Position numbers and translations under genes: made by a program
Notes under the pieces: generated by a model
Databases searched by the model: none
The model's input: only the letters and a program-made list of their open reading frames with translations
What the model was told of the DNA's origin: nothing
In this document: one piece after another, positions 1 to 13,871 of the stretch
How positions within the stretch are numbered: position 1 is the stretch's first letter
How the letters are laid out: every line of letters begins with the position of its first letter
Assembly (NCBI GenBank): GCA_012932865.1
Contig: SAXG01000003.1
Coordinates: forward strand, 434,001 to 498,000
From: Amylostereum areolatum
Lineage: Eukaryota; Basidiomycota; Agaricomycetes; Russulales; Stereaceae
Direction of reading: 5' to 3'
DNA length: 64,000 bases

Positions 1-2113
1 CGATGGTGGACATTAGACATCCTGCCAGCGGAATACGACATCCTCATCGCATCCACGGCTTTCAAACTATTGCTCTATCCCGCATAGTGAGCCAGATTTA
101 AGTTCTTGTAGTATCACTTAGCCTGCGCCTTACATGGCGACCAAGCCGTTCGACGGACTTCGAGGTCCATAGGAATTGGCTAGCAATTACACACTCACTG
201 CCTTTGTCCAGGTGGTACTATGATGTGCGTGGCCGCTTTTTTTGGTACTGATAGTACTGAGGCCGTAGCCGTCTAGACAACCTCAGAATGGAGTACGTCT
301 ATTCATGCCCGAGTTCATCCAAGTTTCCATCCTCATTGCCGACCGTTCAGCCTTGGACTATCCACCATTTTTCGCCTACTTTGAGAAGCTACTGTCAATA
401 CCAGCATCCGTCATCGACCCGAAGATAGTCGATTTGAATAACCTGAATTACGACTCCTGGTCAGTCATCGCCTACCAAAGGTCAACCGTCATCCTTACAG
501 AACTAGTTCTGGGCGCCGCTCTTTTAAAGTAAATGCGGTTCTGTCTCTTCACGATCTTCTTATTAAATAAGAATCAGATTCGTTCGCGGTGCAACGGATC
601 CATCTATCCAGCGACTCATATCGGCTTCGCTATTCCTCCATCCTGGTTTTCTCATCGTGGATCACATACACTTTCAGTACAACGGGTTCATGTTCGGAAT
701 CCTCCTGGCGTCCATCTTGATGGCCCGAAATGTGAGTCCCCTTCCCTCCATGTCAGGTTTCTTGACCAACAATCAGCTTCACAGGGAAACAAACTTGCTA
801 GTGGGTTCTTGTTCGCTGTCTTGCTCAACTTCAAACACATATACATGTATCTCGCAGTGAGTCCCTCTACCTGTAATCGGAGATATCTCCTAAACTGTGC
901 GACAGCCAGCCTACTTTGTATACCTCCTACGATCGTTTTGCATCTCGCGGGACGGCACCATCCTCCCCATGCGGTTTATATCCCTAGCCAACACTGTTAT
1001 CTTGGTGTTTCTTCTGTCGCTGGGGCCTTTCATCTTCCTGGGTCAAATTCCACAACTTCTTTCCAGGCTCTTCCCCTTCACGCGAGGACTCAACCACGCA
1101 TATTGGGCGCCGAATGCCTGGGCTTTGGTAACAGCCGCCGACCGAATCCTCTTGCAATGCAAGTGTCATTTTTTATCACTGATATCGCTACTCACGTATC
1201 TGGGCTACAGACGTTAAACTATTGGGTGGATCGCTAGACGTGAATGTTTCGGGAGTCGCATCAACCTCCAGGGGTCTCGTAGGCGACACCGTTTTCGCCG
1301 TCATACCGAATGTGAAACCAATCCACACCTTTGTGTTCACGGCGGGGCTTCAATCTGTGGGTATATCATCACATTATAGTCGAGTGACGGTGTACTGATA
1401 TTGACCCCAACCCCAGGTTTTCCTTGTTAAACTGTGGCGCGTTCCGACCTTACAAGTCATTTGTCGCTGCGTTGACGCTTTGCGGATATACCTCATTCAT
1501 GTTCGGCTGGCATGTGCATGAGAAGGCCATTTTGCTCGTCCTTGTCCCCCTCAGGTGCGTTGGTCACCCTTCCATACATTGGACATTCTTTTGATGGGAT
1601 GTCAGTCTGCTTGCGGGCGAAAATCACGCCTACTTTAGGACCTTTGTCATTGCGAGTACGGCCGGCGTGGTTTCTCTCTTTCCTCTCCTCTTTACTCCCG
1701 CTGGTAAGTTGTCGAGATCATTCGTCTACTTGTCTTTCTTAAAACAACGGACAGAGCGTGCCATCGAGATCGGATACTCCCTCTTGTGGTTTCTTTTCAC
1801 GTTTGGACCTTTACACAAACGCCTTTACGAGTAAGCATCTTCTCGTGGATGGTCAGATAGTATTCAAGCCTATGTCCTCAGGTTCCCTCGTTCGATGATG
1901 GCGGTCATCATGAACTCCGTTGAAATGCTCTACCTGACAGGGTTCTTCGTGCTTCAACCCGCAGTCATCCTCTTCCCCTATGCGATGAAGAGATTTTCGT
2001 CTTCCGAAAATGACTCATTGGAATTTCTACCCCTGATGCTCACAAGCGTGTACTGCTCCGTAGGCCTCGTATGGGCATACTTACGGTTATCTTTCCTCTA
2101 TCTCACAAAGTGA
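1..2113 (+). CDS. ALG8: ALG8-type dolichyl-P-glucose glucosyltransferase, 5' end missing
   Basis: ER membrane glucosyltransferase of the ALG6/ALG8 family, which adds the second glucose to the lipid-linked N-glycan precursor. The start lies left of the window. Exons visible at the 5' end are 1-86, 146-224, a 16-base micro-exon 277-292, and one starting at 351; joined, they give the family block [18 protein letters not shown], then [17 protein letters not shown]. Later exons carry [15 protein letters not shown], then [17 protein letters not shown] and [17 protein letters not shown], all typical of ALG8 rather than ALG6. Many hydrophobic segments fit a polytopic ER protein. The stop is at 2111-2113. 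Only the first few dozen residues are likely lost. The next gene, RBG1, converges on it with a gap of about 290 bases. Confidence 0.93.
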
Positions 2114-2407
2114 TCCCAGTTCCCACAGCCCTACTAGATGGTCGAATATGATACAATTGTACGGCTACATATCATGAGGACGTCGTCTCGCTGCCATCTA
2201 CTTTTTAGAGATGTGAACGACTGGAGTATCGGGTTGTCAGCTAATGGCGTCGATCACCAAGAAAATCTTCACAAACCATCCTCGTCTTCGAGTACGTGAT
2301 CCAGGCCAACTTTCTGACCTCTGCTGTGCTTTGCGCTAGCACCCCAAACAACGGCGCTTGAAGGAGGTTAACGATGGTCGAGTCTCATTCTCAAGCAGAG
2401 CAACGCA

Positions 2408-3978
2408 CTATTTCATCTGTTTTGCGATCTCTTTGTGGATAGAATTGCAGAAGTCTTCTACGGTACTTTTCCCGTGTCTAAGAACTACCGGAGAGTTGTA
2501 ATCGGGAGCAAGGCCTCGGGGTTTGGTGTAAACCCGGACTAAATTGAGGGCCTCCCACATTTTCTCGATCAGTTCGTCGACGTTCAGCCACTGGCCGGAT
2601 GATATTGGGACGCTGTAGGGAATCTTGTACAGAAGGTCCAACTCTTCAATAGATATTGCGTCGATCTGGACGGAGGCATGGTGTGATCAACGGCGAGTGG
2701 ATGAGCGGGCAGCAGTAGTTACTGACCTTGTTGAGGACCTAACGACGGATATACGAATGTCAGAACTGAGGAGCCCAAAGCCGGCATGAGAGCTCACGTA
2801 GAGGGCGGGAATATACACTCTGAGAGATGTATCAGTGTACTTCCTGACTCAAAAGAGTAAGACCCACCGGTTGCCCTCAATGACGTCCACCAGATCATCT
2901 GCGGTAGCATTTGGGTGTCGAATGGCGATATCTACGTTGTTGAGTTTATATTCGCTGCAGATAGCCTTTATCTCGTCGTGGTCAATGTTGGTGAGGGGCA
3001 CCGTGTTGGTGATTGCGATACCGCCCTTGTCTTTCTTCCGAACCAGGATCGCCGGTGGATTTTTATTCAGCCTGATGCCAAATCCTTCGAGTTCACCCTC
3101 AATAAGTTTCTTGTCTCCGAGGGGTTTGAGTACATCCAAGACGATAAATATAAGGTTGCATGTTCGTGCGACTGTAAATGCCGACAGCCGTGAGTGGGGT
3201 TGACGGAAGGTGGCGGTCGAAGGATCCCGTACCGGCAATGACTATTAGACGGTTTGTTGAGTGTCAAGGGTTTTTTGAAGATTGAGGATATACGCACCTT
3301 GTCGCCCACGACCACGACCATCGTTCGCGCCCTCGATAATTCCAGCTGAAGAGAAATGTCAGTCCACGCGTTGTAAGTCGAAGGGAAGAGGGCATACGAA
3401 GATCAAGGATTTGTATTGGTGCACCATGCACTTTGAGTGTTCCAGGTACCGTGGTGAGCGTTGTAAAATCAATGGCCGACACCTCAGAGTGCGTGCCGGT
3501 CATTTTTGACATGAGAGTGGACTGAGCGAGTTTGAGCAGAACGGACTTGCGAGACGGAAATCAACGTACCTTTCCGACCGAGGGAAATCCAACGAAACCG
3601 ACAGACGCGATACCCGTTCTCGCGACGTCGAATCCGACACCCCCGCCTCCGCCGCCTCCGCCGCCCGGGGGGGCGATGAGCTCCCGACGAAGTTTTGCGA
3701 GCTTGGCCTTGAGCTGGCCCAGATGGTAGCTCGTGGCCTTATTCTTTTGGGCTGCATACAAGAGTTGAGTACACATGCAACAAAAGAGTGGAATATGAAC
3801 GCACTCTTTGCCTGGAGAGAGGATTAAAAGGATCGGTATGACGTCGGCAACCGAGACTGTGAAGTGTAGCATCAACATACCATCTCATCTTCGACTTCCT
3901 TAGAGATATGGGCCGTATGAGCACAACAAAATGTTCGTTATGAAGAGCATCTACCTTGATCTTTTGTACAGTCGTCAT
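2408..3978 (-). CDS. RBG1: DRG-family GTPase Rbg1/DRG1
   Basis: Translation-associated GTPase of the developmentally regulated GTP-binding family, which acts with a Dfrp/Tma46 partner on ribosomes. The N-terminus is built from very small exons: 3978-3955 (24 bases, start MTTVQKIK), 3898-3881 (18 bases, EVEDEM) and 3811-3805 (7 bases). The next exon gives [20 protein letters not shown], the expected DRG1 helix. A run of nine glycines precedes [20 protein letters not shown], which leads into the P-loop. Downstream exons carry the G3 motif DLPGIIEGA, the DRG insert, and a C-terminal TGS domain ending ...IAKQMK. It is divergent from KCH1. The length and domain order match DRG1 rather than DRG2. 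Confidence 0.93.
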
Positions 3979-4362
3979 TTTCGGATGAACTGGGTGGAAG
4001 GAGGGAGGGAAGAATGTGGTGTCCGAAAAAGGAAATCGGATGGACAATTGGCTGCGGGGACCGCGGTTCTGCAGCTCTAGCAACGACGACGACATTTCGT
4101 TCGTCCTCCCGCCCCCTTCGAACGCCCCGTCGTCTCCTCTCGCCCCTCTCGCCTCTCTCGCCTCTCTCGCCCACATCCGTCTTCACTCTCGTCCAACAGG
4201 ACACACTCTCTTTCAGCCCACCGCGTCCCTCTTTTCCAGACCTTCCTTTCCTGCGCACTTGTATGCGACAGGTTGGCCTGGCTGCCACCTACTTGCCACA
4301 ACCCCTACCTCTACACCTTCCGCCTCTCTGTATCCCTCTCCCCCTTTTCTCCATCATCCATC
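3979..4362. promoter_or_regulatory. Divergent promoter between RBG1 and KCH1
   Basis: This 384-base gap separates two genes read outward. It contains a pyrimidine-rich stretch on the + strand, including three to four copies of a 9-base unit (CGCCTCTCT) at about 4141-4172. CT-rich tracts just upstream of start codons are common in fungal promoters. No clear TATA box was seen and no other gene is supported. Confidence 0.6.
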
Positions 4363-6387
4363 ATGTGCGGAGGCAACAATGACTGGAAGCGTGAGATTGT
4401 TCCGGACCACAAAGTGCGCACCTTCCCATATCTATCTCATCAGAAGGCTCACGATCTCTTTCTCTGGTCAGTTCGACTTCGTCGATGTCCGCGAGTTCAC
4501 GGACAACGGCTTTGGGATGCGTATGAAGTAAGTACGCGTCTTTACTAGCATTGCCTAGTTCCTGGGTTGGCTTCTGGTGCATCGTCTATATGCGGCTCTC
4601 GTTCGAACGAAGACACCATCTTTTCCCGCTCTACGGTCAATACACTTCTAACCGCCATTGACACGTCTATCCCACTTCCAGGTACCTTTGGCTTTATATC
4701 CTCGTCCTTAAGGCCTTCTTGGTCTACGTTTCCGATATTTTTACCGCCGTGACGATGTTGACGACCAAGTCATGGTCGAACCAAATTTTCAACAACTGTC
4801 CTCAAGTGGAAGGTTGTGTCGCCATTCCGTTCGATGTTGGCAAATGGTTGTTTGTTGGCTGTATCATCTTCTCCTTCCTTCTCGTGCGTATCCGGCTAAG
4901 AGATATCCTTCGTTGTATCTAACATCATTCATAGCTTGCATATGAAGCTAGGAAGTGCAAGAAGATCATTGCTAGTCGCGACATCTCGTATGCCTTCACG
5001 AATATCATGGCCAACAATTACCACTCCCTCCGTATGTTGATGTTCAGCTGCCGTCTAGTGGTAAACCCTGATTGTGTTGCTAGGATCCTACGATCACTTT
5101 TGCTTCTTCGATCATATCTCCCAGTCAACGAAGAGGTCTGACGACTTTGCCTTCTTCATCTTCTTTACTTTCAAGAGTGAGCATCTCATGCGGTGATCTT
5201 GCAAAAATTGACCGACATGTCCGTCTAGGTTGGAAGCGCTTACTTCTCGCTGATACTCCTCGTCAAGTAATCAATGCCCTCACGTTGTATGCGATCTATC
5301 TGTCAAAGAAAGACGACTCGCGTCCATGGTGGCACGTGGAGAAGTACTTCGACGGCAACAGCCTTATCACTACTGCCCTTACTATTTCCACCTTGTTCAC
5401 CGTCCTCATCTGCATCGGCTCTCTGCTCCTCTTGTTGGTCGCCGCGATTTGCTACATCCCCCTTCTCTGCCACATTCAGGGGAATCTCAAGGTGAATGAT
5501 ACCGTCACCTTCAGTGTGCGTCAGCTTATACAGGCGGTCTAGGAATACTGTTGCCACAAGGTCGATAAGGTGGGATTTTCGCGTAGTTGTCAGTGATCCG
5601 ATGTTGAACTCAGTTTCAGCGCATCTCCGAAGTCATCAAACGGCGCAACAAGCAGCGTTTGGCTAGGGCGGCATCTCTGGCCAGGAAAGAAGCGGCTGGA
5701 GATTACTCACATCTGAAGAACAAGAAGGGCGAGCTCGTTCACAAACCTTTGCCCCAGCCTACTCTTCCGAGCATCTCTCTCGACGACGACTTCAATGATG
5801 CCGTGTCCATCCGTTCGCGCGGCCCATCTCCAAGTCCGTGGGGAGCATCAGACAACAAGAGCGTGCTTGACTACCCACCTATGCCTGCATACAATCAACC
5901 GTACTCCCATCATCAAGATCCCAATAACGTGTATGCTCATTACAACCCATCTGGTACAACGTTGCAGGACGACTACCCGGACGAATACGCGAGTACGACC
6001 CACCTTGCGCTTGGCGGGCAACATTACCAACAGAGCGAGTCGAATCATACTTCAACCGGCTACGTCGCGGATCCGTACGACGTCTACGCTGGATACGGCA
6101 CCCAACAGCAACAGCACCAACAACAGCAACAGCACCAACAGCACCAACAGCACCAACAGCACCAGTCGTACGACAGCCTTGGAGTTGGCTACGGAGAGGG
6201 TGTGCAGGGCCAGCCGTCGCGGACGTTCACGTCGCCACTGCAGGCTCAGCCGCCTATATATGGGATGCGGTCACCAAGTCCGAACCCGAACCCGAACCCG
6301 AACAACGGATATGACCAGCAGCGAAACAATGGAGGATACGATCAGTACGATCGAGGGTATGGAGGCGGGCAATTCCATGCCATGTAG
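4363..6387 (+). CDS. KCH1: Kch1/Prm6-type low-affinity K+ transporter
   Basis: Fungal plasma-membrane protein of the Kch1 family; in yeast it mediates K+ influx linked to calcium and pheromone responses. The start MCGGNNDWKREIVPDHK is followed after an intron by FDFVDVREFTDNGFGMRMK. Membrane segments follow (YLWLYILVLKAFLVYVSDIF, then GKWLFVGCIIFSFLLLAYEA). A cytoplasmic block contains the family signature WKRLLLADTPRQVINALTLY, and a last membrane pair precedes HIQGNLKEY. The tail of about 240 residues is disordered: a Q/H run near 6100-6165, then a PN repeat near 6280-6303. Repetitive hydrophilic tails are usual for basidiomycete members. Strong call for the family; the substrate is inferred from yeast. 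Confidence 0.9.
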
Positions 6388-7756
6388 TGTTATTTTGTGT
6401 AGCTTTGTCTGGAACTCTACAGCGTTTTATTCGTACAACTTGGCTGGCTGCTCTGAGGAGCCCGAGTGTAAGCAGATGATTATAATTATTTATCCTGACT
6501 GTCGCTTCACGTCGACGCCGGGCATGTTGACGATGGTGAGCTGCTAAACTGTGTGGCTGATTTGTTCTTGTTTGTCAGGGCCTGGTCCAGATATAGGAGT
6601 GACGTCATCCGCCGTCTCTCCGGAAATGGAAGGCACATTGTCGGGCGCTAAACCATTGTCTGCTTCTCTGGCATGGTCTGCCTCCAGTTCGTACTCTCGC
6701 CAATTGTCACCTCATACCACAGGGCTAAGTCCGGCGCTGAGCGCATTCCACAGGTAAGCTGATAAAATATGGCAGAACCAAAATCCAATCGAGAACACCA
6801 ACGACACTTCGACGTTCGTACGCGCTCGCCGCTCGAACTCGGTCTTCGGAACGCAGCAGCCGGTGGAGCTTGGAGACTCGAGCGCTCGAGAGCGACCGCC
6901 TACGCAGCCGCTCGCGTGAGACACGACAAAACACAGTCAGTTATCAAAATGGGTGGTGTCAGTACTGTCTCCCCAAGTCTGGCTTCTCTCCGCAAGTTTG
7001 CTTTGTCGGGCCCCTGTGGCGTGTATATCTCCCCTGGCGGTCACGGCTTTGTCCCCCGCGACGGTGCGATCTCTGTCTCTTCAAATTTTCGACGCCAACC
7101 GGCTCACAACTTTCGAGCGGTGCGTCATTGGAGAGGCCGGGCACATGGAACATCCACCCGCGACGCGACAAAATTGCAGAGATCTAAATAACGCTCGTAC
7201 TTAGATGCCGCGGTAGACGATCTGAGACGGAATCGTTCGGCGGCCGACTACTCGCGTTCCGGTGCACGTACCTAAAACTTCGAAGCAAGATTCGGACGGC
7301 ATACTACGTCAGTCAAGCAGGAGGGACTCAAAGCAGTCAGTTCAGCATCCGTGTCTTCGTATCCTCAGTCGCGTTCGCTGACCGATGACCAACTTCATCT
7401 GCAGAAAACTGGGATATGTTTCCGAATGCATCGGGGGAGGTGGAGACGGAATTTGGCAAGAACGGGCAGCCGGGGAACGAGGGTGACAAAAGGCGCACGA
7501 AAAATGTGCTTGCCTTCTTCCATCAGCAAGCGGGTGGAGCGACCCCGTTCCTCCCTATCCCTCGTCTACCAGGCTCTGCCTCCCACCTCTGGTATAAAAG
7601 TGGCAAGGGATCCGATGCCTCCCGCCCCTCCCCCGTCGACCTTCGACTTCCCGCGCTCACCTGATCCTTTGGTCGAGCTGCACTCACGTTTTGGGCAAAC
7701 TTCTTTAGGACTTGTCTTCTTCCCTCACACGTTGTCGACGGCCTACGTTCCCCATC
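6388..7756. other. Unassigned interval and promoter of the sugar transporter
   Basis: I find no recognisable gene here. The + strand right end is a promoter: a canonical TATA box (TATAAAAG, 7593-7600) about 155 bases before the next start codon, followed by a CT-rich leader. On the - strand, 6565-6960 shows several overlapping short open stretches with one splice-like junction, including a basic helix-like piece and an acidic tail. That could be a small unrecognised gene, but no family match supports it. Confidence 0.45.
7593..7600 (+). promoter_or_regulatory. TATA box of the MFS sugar transporter
   Basis: TATAAAAG lies about 155 bases upstream of the start codon at 7757 and is followed by a pyrimidine-rich leader. 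A strong TATA box fits a regulated, highly expressible transporter gene. This is inference from sequence only. Confidence 0.65.
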
Positions 7757-9855
7757 ATGTCCACCGCCACTACCCCAAGATCGGCCAGCCCGTCTTCAGA
7801 AAAGAGGCCAGCACAACGGCATGGCTTCTCTGAGGAGGAAATTCAAGCCCATGCGCCGAGCCTGCGCGGTCGCAAACTAACTGCCGCCATCGCCTTCATC
7901 TCGGGCACTGGCTTCACATTGTTTGGGTGAGTGCTATGTCGGTCGCTCATTATGCCATCGCTCATCTCGCCATCGCCTTTCAGTTATGATCAGGGTGTCA
8001 TGTCGGCTCTGCTCACCGCAGGGCAGTGGGAAAAGATCTTCCCTCAAACAGTCGCATCAGACGCCCACCCAGAATACGCCACCCTGCAAAGTTTTGTGGT
8101 AGCCGTTTATGTGTGTCCTCGTGCCCTCTACGCTCTCACGACCTGGCGCTCACATTGCCCGCCAGGAAATCGGTTGTCTCATCGGCGCTATATCCAACCT
8201 GTGGATCGGTGATAGACTCGGTCGGCGCAAGACCATTGCTCTCGGAGGCATCATCATGATCATTGGCGCGATTATACAGACGGCATCCTTCAGCTACGCC
8301 CAGATGGTCGTCGCGCGGATTATCACCGGAATCGGCAACGGTTTGAATGTTCGTGCATGCATTTCTGCGTCTTCGAACCCGAGGATTGACTTGGTCACAG
8401 ACTTCCACCGTGCCTTCATACCAAGCTGAGTGCGCTTCGGCTAAAAAGCGTGGCAGCTTCATTATGATCGAGGGAACCCTCATCTCGTTCGGTATCATGA
8501 TCTCGTGAGTCGAATTGTCTTGTATCCATCGGTCCTGAATGCTCACGGTTCTCTCCTGCTAGGTATTGGATCGACTTTGCTTGCTTCTGGGCACAGTCTT
8601 CATCTGCTCAATGGCGCGTGCCTATCGCCCTCCAGATTCTCCTTGCCCTCATCATGATCATTGGCATTGCGGGAGTACGTCCTCGACTCCATATCGTAGG
8701 CATACCACTGACGTTCGATTCCGTAGCTCCCTGAATCTCCTCGTTGGCTCGTCAAGCACGGTCGTGATCAAGAAGCCCTCGCTGTCATGTCAGCCCTCGA
8801 TGACAAACCTCACACTCATGACGATGTCCAACTTCTCTACTATGGCATTCGTGACACCGTTATCGCGGAAGAATCCGGTGCCAAACAGACCGACCTCCGT
8901 GCGCTCCTCACAGGTGGCCCGAAACAAAACTTCCGCCGCGCCGCTCTCGGTGTCGTCGTGCAGTGTTTCCAGCAGATCACTGGCATCAACCTCATCACCT
9001 ATTATGCGGTACGTCTTTACAGATCATTATGTATGACCATGTAACTTACATGTTCATTTCAGACCCTCCTGTTCGAGCGTCTTGGTCTCTCTGATGTCAA
9101 TTCGCGTATCGTGGCAGCTTGTAACGGTACTGAGTATTTCTTGGCCAGCTTGATCGCCATTGCTCTCATCGACCGAATCGGTCGCCGCAAGCTCATGTTG
9201 TTCGGCGCCGTTGGTCAGATGTTCACCATGATACTCCTTGCCATCCTTGGAAGCATCAACAACAGCGCATCGCAAATTGTTTCCGCCGTCCTGTTGTTCG
9301 TGTTCAACTCGTTCTTTGCCGTTGGGTGGCTCGGTATGACTTGGCTCTACGTAAGCACAGTCCAAATCAACGACGGGACCAAGATTGTTGACTTCACTTT
9401 CAGGCTGCTGAGATTGTTGGTCTCAACATCCGCGCACCGTCCAACGCGCTCTCCACGGCGTCCTAACTGGATCTTCAACTTCATGGTGGTTATGGTCACT
9501 GGTCCATCGTTCGAGAACATCAACTGGGGAACCTACATTGTGTTCGCGTCCCTCAACGCCCTCATCGTCCCCGTGGTATACTTTTTCTTCCCCGAAACCG
9601 CTGGTCGTTCACTAGAGGGTAGGCAGCCCTCGTCACTTGTCTTTTCTGCGTTACTCATCCTTCTTCCTCACAGATATGGACATAATTTTCGCCATCGCTT
9701 ATCACGAGAAGATATCCCCTGTCAAGGTCGCCAACCGCACCGACCTCCCTGTTGCGGGTTCGCCAGAGGCTGACGCCATTCTCGGCATTACTCCGTCGAA
9801 CGAGAGACTCGATGCTCAGAACGAGAAGAGCCGCACCGAGCAGCGTGAAGCTTAA
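7757..9855 (+). CDS. MFS sugar (hexose-type) transporter
   Basis: Twelve-helix plasma-membrane transporter of the sugar porter family. Motifs in order: FG|YDQGVMSALLT in helix 1, GDRLGRRKTIALGG in loop 2-3, ARIITGIGNGLNTSTVPSYQ around helix 4-5, LPESPRWLVKHGR before the central loop, QCFQQITGINLITYYA in helix 7, DRIGRRKLMLFG in loop 8-9 and FFFPETAGRSLED after helix 12. Introns are short and start with GT. In the exon near 9461-9464, one extra base breaks the frame (ALSTAS then NWIFNF would be continuous without it). Either the consensus is wrong or this copy is damaged. The substrate cannot be told from the sequence. Start chosen at the ATG that follows the TATA box and leader. Confidence 0.9.
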
Positions 9856-10713
9856 CTTGTGTATCAATACTACTTACAGCGCCCTGCGTGCTAGTTGCGC
9901 AGGCCACAGAAGGTCACAGGACCCTCAAAGATTCTCGCATTCACTGTATACGTTCATGACATCGCATTGATTTGTTCCTTTGCATCTTTCAACAATATGT
10001 TACTTACTACCTACGACCTACGTCTCATGTAGCCATTGTGCGCTACTACGAATACCATCGCAATGAATGTACCTTTGCTTCATCCGTTATGTAGCAGGAC
10101 GTGTTCTCTCGATCCCACCTGACACCATTGCCAAATTAAAAGAAGGGTTGTCTGCACCCTACCTCGGACCCTCTGACCTGAGAATTTTGGATGGCATCGC
10201 GGGAGATAGGGTGAATTCGTTGGACCGAGTCTGCATGACTCCAACAAATTCCAATTGCTGGGGCAAGGGCCGCAGGACACTGACAGGGCGGGACGCCGCA
10301 GGAAACAGGAAGTTGGCGCAGATCGTCTAGGGACGAGAGCCACAATCTCATTGCATCTAAGATCTTCTGAGGTCGCCAGATTTGTCGAGTCTTCTCCTTC
10401 CTGGCGCCGAATCGCGCCTTTACAAGGACCCACCCTATCGGAGTGGACGCGAAAAGATGGAAAGACGAAACGACCTGAAGGTCATGGTTACATGTCCAGT
10501 TCGAGAACAGCAACGTTCAACGGGGGTACTTACACCACTTAGAATTAGAACATCTTCACGTTGAACGTTGAATCCGCGGAGGGTTACATACCTGGGCTTC
10601 AGGCCTCGATATCCACCTCGTGAAGAGAGTGCGCATGGGAAGTGTAGCAGGCGACGATTGCAATTACGATGGCTCAGACTCGGAACACAAACGATACAGA
10701 GGTTCTCTTAGCG
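9856..10713. other. Intergenic interval with no supported gene
   Basis: This 858-base gap lies between the 3' ends of the sugar transporter and IMP2. Open stretches up to about 125 codons exist on both strands but resemble no family and lack consistent splice structure. I see nothing else in it. Confidence 0.5.
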
Positions 10714-11534
10714 CTACGCGTGGAATGTGGTGACGCGGGAGCGATAGCGACGCCTCCGTTCCAAATCTTCCATCTCCTGGCGCGAAGACATCGAGGAAGG
10801 ACGCACGGGCGGATTCCTGCCGAACGGATAGATGATGTGCACCATCTTGCTGTCGAGGAGAGCAAGGGGCACCTGCATTGGGAGCGTGAGAGACCTTTTG
10901 CTCATATGATGAGAAATTACGCACAGGACCGAAGTGGTTGCTGTCTTCTGAGTTAAAAGAGGCATCTCCTTCCAACCATGCGTGCCCTGTAGGGATGACC
11001 ACCTCTTTGTCCGGATAGGGCGGCAAGGTCTTCACCTGTAAATCATACGTCAGTACTACCACTTACCGCGCAAATCTACGCGTCACGCACCTTATCCCCT
11101 GGCAATGCAATCAACCGTTTCACGAGAAGTTTATTCACCTCATGCGGCGACCTAGATTGTATGAGTTCCAATCCCCACCACGATGAAGACACGTACCAGA
11201 AGGCGACGATGTCTCCGCGCTGGTACTGCCGACGCGTCCCCACCGAAAACCGGTCAAATAGGACTACATCGCGCGGCTGCGATAGGTCCGGGTTCAATGT
11301 GGGCTAGCTGACAGCGAGCGTAAGACATTGCTTCAAAGAATAGCGACGAATATAAAGGACCTGCATGCTTCCCCCAGTCACGGCACGCACGGTGAAGCCA
11401 TATTTGACGAAAACGACGCCCGTGGGAAGCCAGAAAAAGATCGTGCCAGCAGTTTTCAGGAGGGGGCTACTGGAAGTAAACCTCTTCCACGAGCCATGTA
11501 GTCTGGCAAGAGGTGCGAAGGGGTTTGGGGGCAT
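10714..11534 (-). CDS. IMP2: Mitochondrial inner membrane protease subunit 2
   Basis: Signal-peptidase-like serine protease (family S26) that removes sorting signals from proteins delivered to the mitochondrial intermembrane space, in complex with Imp1. Residues about 30-50 form one membrane anchor (GTIFFWLPTGVVFVKYGF). The catalytic serine motif GGSMQPTLNP is split by an intron at the Q codon. The lysine motif is NKLLVKRLIALPGDKV. The block VVIPTGHAWLEGD and the cofactor-like SFNSEDSNHFGPVP follow. It ends with a basic tail rich in arginine. The length (about 190 residues) is normal for IMP2. It is flanked by ATE1 in the same orientation. Confidence 0.93.
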
Positions 11535-11721
11535 TCGACGAAGTATAAGCAGCAGGATGCAAGGGGCCGCGCCTGCTCCCCGGACCCGAAGACGTGGCGC
11601 TCGGCGCTAGCCGAGCGTTCGGTTGTGACATTACAAGAACAGAGCAAGGAGCAGGGAGCTCGAAGATCGCAAGTATACCAGTGAGGACACAGTACATGTA
11701 ATATACATCCACGAACAAGTT

Positions 11722-13695
<1,974 letters not shown>

Positions 13696-13871
13696 TTCTA
13701 TGGGAATAAGGTGCGATATTTCAGCGGGAGCCGGTTAGTCCGAGGGGAACAGATGCAGGTTTGAGGAGACGCCCGTGAACGTAGATCAAGCGCCGAAGCG
13801 CGTCGGGCGTGTTGGGCGCCTGTGCTGCTCAGGCCTTTGCCTCATACCACCTCCTCGCGGCCTCGCCACCG

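Noticed and set aside
3643..3671. G-rich run coding nine glycines in RBG1 as a suspected repeat expansion
   Set aside because: DRG1 proteins normally have a glycine run here.
6538..7191. Overlapping open frames on both strands before the sugar transporter
   Set aside because: Several frames are open at once, none gives a recognisable protein; kept only as an unassigned interval.
10067..10513. Open frames between the sugar transporter and IMP2
   Set aside because: Mutually overlapping on both strands with no family signal.
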